DNA of 13,120 nucleotides from HGM12669 sp048527645 (GTDB lineage: Bacteria > Bacillota > Clostridia > Oscillospirales > CAG-272): NCBI GenBank assembly GCA_048527645.1, contig DBGFNI010000156.1:1-13120 (forward strand), read 5' to 3'. Every line of letters begins with the position of its first letter. Position 1 is the first letter of the stretch. The notes under the pieces were generated by a model. The model had not been told where the DNA came from. It did not search any database and was given only the letters and a program-made list of their open reading frames with translations. Positions 1-6,918 of this stretch are shown here, one piece after another. The position numbers were made by a program, and so were the translations under genes.

Positions 1-14
1 TATTGTCCGCGTAT

Positions 15-43
15 TTGACTTTTCGGTAATAATACAGTATAAT
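15..43 (+). promoter_or_regulatory. Sigma-A promoter of the zinc-ribbon/ABC-F unit
   Basis: TTGACT (15-20) and a perfect TATAAT (38-43) are separated by exactly 17 bp, so transcription should start near base 50. This rules out the in-frame ATG at 46 as a start and supports the ATG at 94, which has a good ribosome binding site. The leader is then about 44 nt. Confidence 0.88.
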
Positions 44-93
44 ATATGAAGGTATTCTATATTGCGATTCTATCAATTTCGGAGGAACATATC

Positions 94-537
94 ATGGAGA
101 TTTTGAACGAATTGAAAAAAACATATCAGGCAGCAGCTGACAAGACCACCGAAGTTGCCGGCAACCTGACGGAAAACGCAAAGCTGCGTTATCAGATCGG
201 CACGCTGAACACCCGGATCAAGGTCGTCTTTCGCAAGATCGGCGCATTGGTGTACGACGCCTATCAGAACGGTGCGGAGCACACGGAGCAGGTCGAGCAG
301 CTGTGCGCCGATGTGTCGCAGCTGCAGCAGGCGCGCGATGCCTATCAAGAGCAATTACTCGCCCTGCAAAAATCAAAAAAATGTCCCGTCTGCCGGAGCG
401 TAACGGAGCAGGAAAATGCATTTTGCCCCAAGTGCGGCGCCGCTTTCCCGCAGGCAGGTGCGGAAGCGAAAAAAGCAGAAGCCGCCGCAGAACCGGATGA
501 ATTTGCCGCGGATACAGCCCCTACCGATCCGCAATAA
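94..537 (+). CDS. Coiled-coil zinc-ribbon protein
   Basis: Small 147-residue soluble protein, function unknown. The start at 94 is chosen because GGAGGA (81-86) sits 7 bases upstream and because the longer frame from 46 would begin at or before the predicted transcription start. Residues about 1-95 are helical and rich in Gln, Glu and Ala, with coiled-coil character. A four-cysteine zinc ribbon follows (C97-P-V-C100 and C111-P-K-C114), then an acidic, Ala/Glu/Pro-rich and probably disordered tail. The fold resembles short zinc-ribbon proteins of Firmicutes in which a helical bundle precedes a C-terminal CxxC...CxxC element. It lies 36 bp upstream of an ABC-F ATPase with no terminator between, so the two are probably co-transcribed. 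No signal peptide or membrane segment is visible. The zinc ribbon is clear; any link to the ribosome through its ABC-F neighbour is only inference. Confidence 0.85.
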   Translation: MEILNELKKTYQAAADKTTEVAGNLTENAKLRYQIGTLNTRIKVVFRKIGALVYDAYQNGAEHTEQVEQLCADVSQLQQARDAYQEQLLALQKSKKCPVCRSVTEQENAFCPKCGAAFPQAGAEAKKAEAAAEPDEFAADTAPTDPQ

Positions 538-573
538 CCCCTGAACACACAGCAAAGGAACTAACACAACGGC

Positions 574-2517
574 ATGGTATTGATTCAAGCAGACCATCTT
601 TCGCTGGAAATCGGCGATCGCATGATTTTATCTGACATCTCCTTTCGGCTGGCAGAGGGAGAAAAAATGGGCATTGTCGGCGTCAACGGCGCGGGAAAAT
701 CCACCCTGCTCCATCTCATTGACGGCACGATGACCCCGACCGGAGGCACACTGGCGGTCGCGCACGGCAAAACCGTGGGCATCCTAAAGCAAAACGACGC
801 ACTGGACTCCGAGCGATGCGTGCTGGAGGAGATGCTGCGCGCGTTTTCCGCCCTGACGGAAATGGAGCAGCGCATGGCGCGCATGGAGGAGCAAATGCGT
901 GCAGCCGACGTGCAAAATGGCCCGGAACAGCTCAGCCGCCTCGCTGCATCATACGCCGCCCTGTCCGAGCAATATCGGGAGGCGGGGGGACTGACCTATC
1001 AAAGCCGCACCCGCTCCATGCTGCAGCATATGGGATTTGATCAAGCCTGCTGGGATATGCCGGTCAGCGCGCTGAGCGGCGGGCAGAAAACCCGCCTTGC
1101 CCTGGTGCGCCTGCTGCTGACGGAGCCGGATATTCTTTTACTGGATGAGCCCACCAACCATCTGGACACTGACAGTCTGGAGTGGCTGGAGAATTATTTG
1201 CACAGCTACCGCAAGGCGCTGCTCGTCATCTCTCACGACCGGTATTTTCTCGATCAGACCGTATCGGGCATTCTGCACATTGAATACGGCGTCGGAAAGA
1301 CCTACAACGGCAACTATTCCGCATTCGTCTCGCAGATGGAAAAGGATCGCGAAATCGCGGAAAAGCATTATCAGAACCAACAAAAAGAAATCCGGCGGAT
1401 CGAAGAATATATCGCGCAGCAAAAGCGCTGGAACCGCGAGCGCAATATCATCGCGGCGGAAAGCAGGCAAAAGGCGCTGGACCGCATGGAAAAGCTCGAA
1501 AAGCCCAAGGATGCGCCCGCCGGCATACAATTTCAGTTCACCGCCGGTGCAAACAGCGGCAACGATGTTCTGTATCTGGACAATCTCTCCATGGCATACG
1601 GCGCAAAGCCCCTCTTTGAAGCGCTCAGTGCCGTTGTCAAGCGCGGAGAGCGTCTCTTTGTGTGCGGACCCAACGGCTGCGGAAAATCCACACTGCTCAA
1701 GATCATCGCCCAAAAAATCCCGCCGGACAGCGGCGAGGTGATTTGGGGCAGCCGGGTCAAGGTCGGATATTACGATCAGGAGCAGCAACAGCTGCACGAC
1801 AGCGACACGGTGCTGCAAGCGCTGTGGGACGGATATGAAGAAATCAGCCAGACCAAAATCCGCTCCGTGCTGGCACAATTCCGTTTTTTTGCCCAAGACA
1901 TGGAAAAAACCGTGCGGGTGCTCAGCGGCGGGGAAAAAGCACGTTTGGCGCTCGCGCGTCTGGTGCTGTCTGACTGCAACCTTTTGATCCTAGACGAGCC
2001 GACCAACCATCTGGATATTCCCGCGCGCGAGGCGCTGGAGCAGGCGCTGGAAAGCTTCACCGGCACCATTCTCGCCGTATCGCACGACCGATACTTTATT
2101 CGCCGTCTTGCCACGCGTATCTTTGATCTTTCCGACACTAAAATGCGGGATTATCCGCTGGGATACGACGCATACCGGCAGGCAACGGCTGCCGTGTTGT
2201 CGGGGGCACAGACGCAAATTACCCCCGCGCAACCCGCCTCCGCGCAAAAGCAGCAGTATCTGCAAAACAAGCAGAACGCGGCACAGCGTCGGAAAACCGA
2301 ACGCCGTTTGGAAAAAAACCGCGCGCGTGCGGCAGAACTGGAGGAACAGATCGCGCAGGTTGACCGAAAGAGTCAGGACGAGGCGATCAGCAGCGACTAC
2401 ATCGCGCTCTCCGCACTGGCAGAGGAAAAGGAGGCGCTGGAGGAGGCGCTTTTGGCGCTGTATGAGGAAGAGGAAGCGCTGACCGCAGCGCTTGCCGAGG
2501 AACGGTCAGAGGGATAA
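574..2517 (+). CDS. ABC-F family ATPase (duplicated ATP-binding cassettes)
   Basis: Cytoplasmic, 647 residues, with two ABC ATPase domains in one chain and no membrane segments, the hallmark of ABC-F proteins that act on the ribosome. Cassette 1 has Walker A GVNGAGKST (36-44), signature LSGGQ (167-171), Walker B with DEPTNHLD (191-198) and switch His221. Cassette 2 has GPNGCGKST (365-373), LSGGE (450-454), DEPTNHLD (474-481) and His504. All catalytic residues are present in both. The inter-domain linker (about 240-315) is charged and helical, as expected for the P-site-contacting arm. Residues about 555-647 form a charged C-terminal coiled coil, as in Uup/YdiF-like members. The start ATG opens directly on the first beta strand (MVLIQADHLSLEIGDR), as is typical, although the purine run AAAGGAA (554-560) is 13 bases away. 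A housekeeping translation factor is more likely than an antibiotic-protection protein, but sequence alone does not separate these. Confidence 0.95.
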   Translation: MVLIQADHLSLEIGDRMILSDISFRLAEGEKMGIVGVNGAGKSTLLHLIDGTMTPTGGTLAVAHGKTVGILKQNDALDSERCVLEEMLRAFSALTEMEQRMARMEEQMRAADVQNGPEQLSRLAASYAALSEQYREAGGLTYQSRTRSMLQHMGFDQACWDMPVSALSGGQKTRLALVRLLLTEPDILLLDEPTNHLDTDSLEWLENYLHSYRKALLVISHDRYFLDQTVSGILHIEYGVGKTYNGNYSAFVSQMEKDREIAEKHYQNQQKEIRRIEEYIAQQKRWNRERNIIAAESRQKALDRMEKLEKPKDAPAGIQFQFTAGANSGNDVLYLDNLSMAYGAKPLFEALSAVVKRGERLFVCGPNGCGKSTLLKIIAQKIPPDSGEVIWGSRVKVGYYDQEQQQLHDSDTVLQALWDGYEEISQTKIRSVLAQFRFFAQDMEKTVRVLSGGEKARLALARLVLSDCNLLILDEPTNHLDIPAREALEQALESFTGTILAVSHDRYFIRRLATRIFDLSDTKMRDYPLGYDAYRQATAAVLSGAQTQITPAQPASAQKQQYLQNKQNAAQRRKTERRLEKNRARAAELEEQIAQVDRKSQDEAISSDYIALSALAEEKEALEEALLALYEEEEALTAALAEERSEG

Positions 2518-2518
2518 G

Positions 2519-2998
2519 TCAGCTTTTTTTCTCAAATCCGTGCAAAAAGCCGTCCATCGCGGGACTTGCCACGTCTCCTCCGATCACTTTTCCGTTGTAG
2601 ACCAGCAGCGTGAGATATACCTGTCCGCTGTAATCCGGATAATTCAGTATCTGATAGACATACCGCTCCGCCGTCTTGCCCTTGTATTTTTCCAGATTCA
2701 GCCCCTGCGCCTGCTGAACGGCGTTGTAGCCGGCATAGGTTTTGTCAAAGACAGCGGGAATGATCACCTCATCTGCCTCCTCACTCTGCGCTGCGACCTC
2801 CCACCCAAACTGCCCGGCAAAGGCGATCCGCCCCTCCTGCGTGTCAGCCCCGGTATAAACAATTTTTCCGTTCTCGCGGATCAGCGCGGCAGATTCGTAT
2901 GTGGGGACCAAGGCAAGCAGCGTCACCAGCGTCACCACCGACAGACAAATCACGCCGAAAAACCGCAGCGTCGTCATTCGCAATGAGCAAATATACAT
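2519..2998 (-). CDS. DUF4830-type membrane-anchored protein
   Basis: 159 residues, read right to left. GGGAGA on the minus strand lies about 8 bases before the ATG at 2998; the internal Met8 has no such site. Residues about 10-32 form one hydrophobic segment (signal anchor or uncleaved signal peptide), followed by an extracytoplasmic domain. That domain has the pattern I associate with DUF4830: FGWEV (64-68), EVIIPAVFD (77-85), a YNxxQxxQGLNLEKYKGK stretch (91-108), RYVYxxxNYPD (112-122) and LLVYNGKVIGGD (131-142) with a MDGFLHG ending (148-154). No enzymatic function is known to me for this domain. The gene converges on the ABC-F gene with one base between stop codons and no room for a terminator. 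I saw no convincing promoter upstream (2999-3073, minus strand). Confidence 0.85.
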   Translation of the reverse strand: MYICSLRMTTLRFFGVICLSVVTLVTLLALVPTYESAALIRENGKIVYTGADTQEGRIAFAGQFGWEVAAQSEEADEVIIPAVFDKTYAGYNAVQQAQGLNLEKYKGKTAERYVYQILNYPDYSGQVYLTLLVYNGKVIGGDVASPAMDGFLHGFEKKS

Positions 2999-3073
2999 CG
3001 TTTCATTCTCCCGATACCTTTTTTTGTGATATATATGTATGCGGCGGGAGCGGAAAAGAATTCACAAAATTGA

Positions 3074-3102
3074 TTGACACAGAAGATTTTTCCCATTATA
3101 AT
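3074..3102 (+). promoter_or_regulatory. Consensus sigma-A promoter of the AI-2E-family gene
   Basis: Perfect TTGACA (3074-3079) and perfect TATAAT (3097-3102) with a 17-bp spacer. Predicted transcription start is near 3109, giving a leader of about 59 nt before the ATG at 3168. It is the best promoter match in the window and lies in an AT-rich gap between divergent genes. Confidence 0.92.
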
Positions 3103-3167
3103 ATAATTAGTTTGTATTGCCGACATTTCAAAAATAAGCTCTACTGACCGGAAGGACAATATCTGAC

Positions 3168-4454
3168 ATGAAAATCGAATGGAACAAAAAATACACCACT
3201 GTCGCAGTATACGCCGTCATCGTCCTGGTATGCAGTGCGCTGCTCGTGCTTGCCGGGCTTTATCTGCGTTCCATCGGGTCCTCCCTATCGAAGCTGTATG
3301 CATTGGTCAAGCCGTTGTTTTATGGCTTTGTCATTGCCTATCTGCTTCATCCGCTTCTCAACCTTTTGGAACGTCATATTTCCAAGCTCACCGATCGGAA
3401 AAAGCCGCACCGCAAGCTGACACGAGCCGTTTCGCTGGTTGCCACCTATCTGATTGTGCTCGCTGTTCTCAGCCTGTTTTTCTATACCGTCATCCCGCAA
3501 ACCGTTGCCAGCTTTGAGGACCTGACGCAAAAAATCACAGATTACATCCCCGCCGCGCAGAAATTTATCACGCAAACGCTCAATTCCTCTGCGTTTTTCC
3601 AGGAGCAGATCGCGCGGCTGGAAAGCAGCCTGTCCGAGCTGCTGTCCAAATCGCTGGATCTGGTGCAATGGGTGACGCCCCATATCGTCCAGTATGCAAC
3701 CAGCATCGTCGTCGAAACCACCAACTTTTTGATCGGGCTGGTGCTTTCAATCTATTTTCTTGCATCGAAAGAAAAGCTGCTTGCACAGACACGCAAGCTC
3801 ATCAATGCAGTTTTCCCGCAGAAAAGCGTGGAAAAAATATATCATATTGCACAGCTGACACACAGCTCCTTCGGCGGCTTTATCATCGGCGCGCTGATTG
3901 ACTCTCTGATCATCGGCATCCTTTGCCTGGTGCTTTGCGTCGTTTGCGGCATCCCGTATGCGCCGCTGGTCGCGCTGATTGTCGGCGTGACCAACATCAT
4001 TCCCGTGTTCGGTCCGTTTATCGGCGCCATCCCCTCTGCCTTCATCGTGTTCATTTCCGACCCCGGCAAGCTGTTCTGGTTCATCCTTCTGATCTTCATC
4101 ATTCAGCAGTTTGACGGCAACCTTTTGAAGCCTCTGGTTTGGGGCGACGCGGTGGGGTTGAGCGCGCTGTGGATGATTGTCGCAATCACCATCAGTGCCA
4201 GCGTCTTCGGCCTTGCCGGCATGATCATCGGCGTGCCCGCGTTCGGCGTCTTCTATGCTTTGGCAAAGGAATGGACAGAAGCGCGTCTGAGCAAGAAGTC
4301 TCTGCCGACCGACACCGCGGACTATTATGTCCATCCGGATGACGCCATACTGTTTCGCAGAAAAGAAAAGCGCTTCACACTGCGAAAACTGGCGCATGTG
4401 CCGCGCCGTTCTCTGCATCGGAAAAACAGCGCCGATCACGATGACGCTCCCTGA
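3168..4454 (+). CDS. AI-2E family (PerM-type) multi-pass transporter
   Basis: 428-residue polytopic membrane protein of the AI-2E exporter/PerM superfamily (PF01594). GGAAGGA (3150-3156) lies 11 bases before the ATG. Hydrophobic segments lie at about 11-33, 48-65 and 87-108. A long amphipathic, probably extracytoplasmic helical region follows (about 112-170), then segments at about 178-199, 234-260, 265-297, 301-314 and 331-365. The family core is clear: GLVLSIYFLASKEKL (190-204), GALIDSLIIGILC (241-253), VGVTNIIPVFGPFIGAIPS (272-290) and the LLKPLVWGDAVGLS stretch (319-332). A basic cytoplasmic tail follows (about 366-428). Members export autoinducer-2 or act as ion antiporters; the substrate cannot be told here. 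It is monocistronic: own promoter, about 40 bp before the next promoter, and no clear terminator after it. Confidence 0.93.
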   Translation: MKIEWNKKYTTVAVYAVIVLVCSALLVLAGLYLRSIGSSLSKLYALVKPLFYGFVIAYLLHPLLNLLERHISKLTDRKKPHRKLTRAVSLVATYLIVLAVLSLFFYTVIPQTVASFEDLTQKITDYIPAAQKFITQTLNSSAFFQEQIARLESSLSELLSKSLDLVQWVTPHIVQYATSIVVETTNFLIGLVLSIYFLASKEKLLAQTRKLINAVFPQKSVEKIYHIAQLTHSSFGGFIIGALIDSLIIGILCLVLCVVCGIPYAPLVALIVGVTNIIPVFGPFIGAIPSAFIVFISDPGKLFWFILLIFIIQQFDGNLLKPLVWGDAVGLSALWMIVAITISASVFGLAGMIIGVPAFGVFYALAKEWTEARLSKKSLPTDTADYYVHPDDAILFRRKEKRFTLRKLAHVPRRSLHRKNSADHDDAP

Positions 4455-4495
4455 ACGTGCTTTTTCACCCGACACATGTTTTTTGGCAAAAACTA

Positions 4496-4524
4496 TTGAC
4501 AGCCCGGCTCTGATATGCTATACT
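4496..4524 (+). promoter_or_regulatory. Sigma-A promoter of the ylxM-ffh-rpsP-khpA operon
   Basis: TTGACA (4496-4501) and TATACT (4519-4524) are separated by 17 bp. Transcription should start near 4531, about 38 nt before the ylxM ATG at 4569. That placement argues against the longer frame opening with TTG at 4536. Confidence 0.9.
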
Positions 4525-4568
4525 TGTAAAGCAATTTGCTTTACGGGCGCCCAAGCGAGGTTTTACCG

Positions 4569-4907
4569 ATGCATGAGAAAGATCTGAACATCCTTGTTTT
4601 GTTTGATTTCTACGGTGACAGTTTGAAAGCACATCAAAAGAATATCATTGATTTGTACTACAATCACGATCTTTCCCTCTCTGAAATCGCAGAGGAGGTC
4701 GGCATTACGCGTCAGGGCGTGCGCGATACCCTCAAGCGCGGCGAGCAAACGCTGTGCGCGCTGGAGCAGCAGCTCGGTCTGGCAGCACGGTTTCGCCGGG
4801 CAAAAGAGCAGCTGGAACAGATCACGGACGCATTGCGTGAAATTCCGACCGATCAGCCGGAAAAAATTGCTGCAATCATTGACGCGTTACAGGCGCTTGA
4901 ATTATAA
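4569..4907 (+). CDS. ylxM: YlxM/p13-like SRP-associated DNA-binding protein
   Basis: 112 residues, UPF0122/YlxM family, normally encoded just before ffh, as here. Family members bind or modulate the signal recognition particle and stimulate Ffh/FtsY GTPase activity in streptococci. The N-terminus (LFDFYGDSLKAHQKNIIDLYYNHDLS) and the sigma-70 region-4-like helix-turn-helix at about 36-62 (LSEIAEEVGITRQGVRDTLK) are typical. Residues 70-112 form a charged helix. The start at 4569 is preferred over the upstream TTG (4536) because GCGAGG (4555-4560) lies 8 bases upstream and because of the promoter position. It is separated from ffh by 35 bp and shares its transcript. Confidence 0.93.
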   Translation: MHEKDLNILVLFDFYGDSLKAHQKNIIDLYYNHDLSLSEIAEEVGITRQGVRDTLKRGEQTLCALEQQLGLAARFRRAKEQLEQITDALREIPTDQPEKIAAIIDALQALEL

Positions 4908-4942
4908 CTCTGCCGATTCAAAGAGAAAGGGGGCGGATACCG

Positions 4943-6280
4943 ATGGGAATGTTTTCCGGCTTGTCAGACAAGCTGGCCGGCGCGATGAAAATCTTTAAAA
5001 ACAAAGGCAAAATCACCGAGGCCGACGTCAAGGCCGGCATGCGGGAAATCAAGCTGGCACTTTTGGAAGCAGATGTCAACTTCAAAGTGGTCAAGGACTT
5101 CATCGGTAAAGTACAGCAGCGCTGTGTCGGCGCCGAAGTGCTGGAAAGTCTGGTTCCCTCCCAGCAAATTGTCAAAATTGTCAACGAAGAGCTCATCGCC
5201 CTGATGGGCGGCGAGAATGAGCGAATTCATTTTGCAAACCGTCCGCCGACCATGGTGATGATGGTCGGTCTGCAGGGCGCCGGTAAAACCACGCACTGCG
5301 CAAAACTGGCGCAAATGTTCAAAAAGCAGGGGAAGCGTCCGCTTCTGGTCGCCTGCGACGTATACCGTCCCGCTGCAATCAAGCAGTTACAGGTGGTCGG
5401 AGAACAAATCGGCGTGCCGGTGTTTTCCATGGAGGACAGCGTATCCCCGGTTACCATTGCCAAAGAGGGTCTGGCGCATGCCGTTCGGCACGGTCATGAC
5501 ATCGTCTTTTTCGATACCGCAGGCCGTTTGCACGTGGATGAAGCCATGATGGCGGAGCTGAAGGAGATCAAAGCGGAGATTTCTCCGCAGGAAATCCTGC
5601 TCGTTGTTGACGCCATGACCGGTCAGGACGCGGTTAACGTCGCTTCTTCTTTTAACGAAATGCTGGACATCACCGGCGTCGTCATGACAAAGCTCGACGG
5701 CGACACCCGAGGCGGTGCGGCGCTTTCGATCCGTTATGTCACCGGCAAACCGATCAAATTTGTCGGCACGGGAGAAAAGCTCGATATGATCGAGCCGTTT
5801 CATCCCGAGCGAATGGCGTCCCGTATTCTCGGCATGGGAGACGTGCTCTCGCTGATTGAAAAAGCGGAGCAGGCATATGACGACAAGCAGGCTGCGGAGC
5901 TGGAGCGCAAAATGCGCACCAACACCTTTGATTTGAACGACTTTATGGAACAGTTCCGTCAGGTGCGGAAAATGGGTTCCATCGAACAGCTGCTCTCCAT
6001 GATCCCGGGGGTCAAGCCCTCGCAGATTGAGAACATCAATGTTGATGAGCGGCAGTTTGACCGTCTGGAGGCGATCATCCTGTCCATGACGCCGCAGGAA
6101 CGGGCAAAGCCCGCCATCATCGCCGCCTCGCGCAAGCGCAGAATCGCCGCGGGCTGCGGGCAGAAGGTGGAGGATGTCAACCGTCTGCTCAAGCAATTTG
6201 ATCAGATGCAGAAAATGATGAAGCAATTCAGCGGCAAAAAAGGCTTCGGCAAACGCAGAATGCGTTTTCCCGGCATGTAA
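4943..6280 (+). CDS. ffh: Signal recognition particle GTPase Ffh (SRP54)
   Basis: 445 residues, full length for Ffh. It binds signal sequences of nascent membrane and secreted proteins and, with the SRP RNA and receptor FtsY, delivers ribosomes to the Sec translocon. The N domain is residues 1-95. The G domain has G1 GLQGAGKTT (109-117), the insertion-box motif DVYRPAAIKQL (139-149), DTAGR (191-195), TKLDGDTRGG (249-258) and GTGEK (275-279). The Met-rich M domain (about 325-433) has the SRP-RNA-binding helix-turn-helix stretch SRKRRIAAGCGQKVEDVNRLL (396-416, where many members have GSG) and a QMQKMMKQF helix (421-429). AAAGGGGG (4926-4933) precedes the ATG by 9 bases. No SRP RNA gene is visible in this window. 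It is second in the operon, 47 bp before rpsP. Confidence 0.98.
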   Translation: MGMFSGLSDKLAGAMKIFKNKGKITEADVKAGMREIKLALLEADVNFKVVKDFIGKVQQRCVGAEVLESLVPSQQIVKIVNEELIALMGGENERIHFANRPPTMVMMVGLQGAGKTTHCAKLAQMFKKQGKRPLLVACDVYRPAAIKQLQVVGEQIGVPVFSMEDSVSPVTIAKEGLAHAVRHGHDIVFFDTAGRLHVDEAMMAELKEIKAEISPQEILLVVDAMTGQDAVNVASSFNEMLDITGVVMTKLDGDTRGGAALSIRYVTGKPIKFVGTGEKLDMIEPFHPERMASRILGMGDVLSLIEKAEQAYDDKQAAELERKMRTNTFDLNDFMEQFRQVRKMGSIEQLLSMIPGVKPSQIENINVDERQFDRLEAIILSMTPQERAKPAIIAASRKRRIAAGCGQKVEDVNRLLKQFDQMQKMMKQFSGKKGFGKRRMRFPGM

Positions 6281-6327
6281 AACAGGTTCACACATAAAAC
6301 TAATATAAATTTTTGGAGGAAAGAACA

Positions 6328-6573
6328 ATGGCAGTAAAAATCAGATTGAGAAGAATGGGCGCAAAGAAGGCTCCCTTTTACCGTGTAGTGGTTGCAGATT
6401 CCCGCTCTCCCCGTGACGGTCGTTTCATCGAGGAGATCGGATATTATAACCCGCTGACCGACCCTGCTGAAATCAAGATCGACGCAGAGAAGGCACAGGA
6501 ATGGCTCAAGAAGGGTGCACAGCCCACCGATACCGTAAAGAGCCTGCTGAAAAAGTCCGACATCCTGAAATAA
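6328..6573 (+). CDS. rpsP: 30S ribosomal protein bS16
   Basis: 81 residues, the usual length for S16, a small-subunit protein needed for 30S assembly. The family signature is clear: AVKIRLRRMGAKKAPFYRVV (2-21), ADSRSPRDGRFIEEIGYYNP (23-42), then the PTDTVKSLLKK end. The strong site GGAGGA (6315-6320) lies 7 bases before the ATG at 6328; an in-frame TTG at 6313 overlaps this site and is rejected. The 47-bp AT-rich gap after ffh shows no convincing promoter, so it is probably expressed from the ylxM promoter, possibly with local processing. Confidence 0.98.
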   Translation: MAVKIRLRRMGAKKAPFYRVVVADSRSPRDGRFIEEIGYYNPLTDPAEIKIDAEKAQEWLKKGAQPTDTVKSLLKKSDILK

Positions 6574-6594
6574 TTTTCGATCGGAGTTAAACGC

Positions 6595-6834
6595 ATGGTT
6601 GACTTGAACAAGGTTTTGTCCGACATTGCCAAAGCAATTGTGGAAAAGCCGGATGAGGTCAGCGTTACCGTGCTGGAGGACACCCCGCGTGAGCTGGTGC
6701 TGGAACTGAAGGTAGCACCCGGCGACATGGGCAAAGTCATCGGAAAGCACGGACGGATTGCCAAAGCGATCCGCATGATCATGAAATCCGCTTCCAACCT
6801 GACGGACAAACGGGTAATCGTTAAAATCAAATAA
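6595..6834 (+). CDS. khpA: KhpA-type KH-domain RNA-binding protein
   Basis: 79 residues, a single type-II KH domain (formerly YlqC/UPF0109). KhpA forms a dimer or a complex with KhpB/Jag and binds RNA; in streptococci it affects cell elongation and division. The GxxG loop GKHG (50-53) sits in the conserved context PGDMGKVIGKHGRIAKAIR (42-60), preceded by the VLEDTPRELVLELKV strand region. CGGAG (6582-6586) lies 8 bases before the ATG. The gap from rpsP is 21 bp. It is last in the operon and followed by a terminator. In many Firmicutes rimM and trmD come next; they are absent here. Confidence 0.95.
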   Translation: MVDLNKVLSDIAKAIVEKPDEVSVTVLEDTPRELVLELKVAPGDMGKVIGKHGRIAKAIRMIMKSASNLTDKRVIVKIK

Positions 6835-6839
6835 AAAAC

Positions 6840-6881
6840 GGAGAAAAGCGGTGGGGATCTTCCCTCTGCTTTTCCTTTTTT
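6840..6881 (+). terminator. Intrinsic terminator after khpA
   Basis: GAAAAGC (6843-6849) pairs with GCTTTTC (6868-6874). An inner GGGA/TCCC stem (6854-6857 with 6861-6864) closes a 3-base loop, and six T residues follow at 6876-6881. It starts 6 bases after the khpA stop. Only 37 bases separate it from the next gene's GTG start. Confidence 0.85.
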
Positions 6882-6918
6882 CCGTTTCAATGTGTTTTTC
6901 AGAAAGGAATTTTTCATC

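Noticed and set aside
46..93. Upstream in-frame ATG of the zinc-ribbon gene
   Set aside because: It lies between the -10 element and the predicted transcription start, and the ATG at 94 has a strong ribosome binding site.
1138..1896. Minus-strand open frame of 252 codons
   Set aside because: Antisense to the ABC-F gene, without any domain pattern.
3001..3073. Promoter for the DUF4830 gene on the minus strand
   Set aside because: AT-rich TATATA-like stretches are present, but no -35 element lies at proper spacing.
3747..4475. Minus-strand open frame of 242 codons
   Set aside because: Antisense to the AI-2E-family gene; its Asp/Gln/His/Arg-rich composition is the complement of membrane-segment codons.
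5387..6328. Minus-strand open frame of 313 codons
   Set aside because: Antisense to ffh; it is His/Leu/Arg-rich, as expected for a shadow of a real gene.
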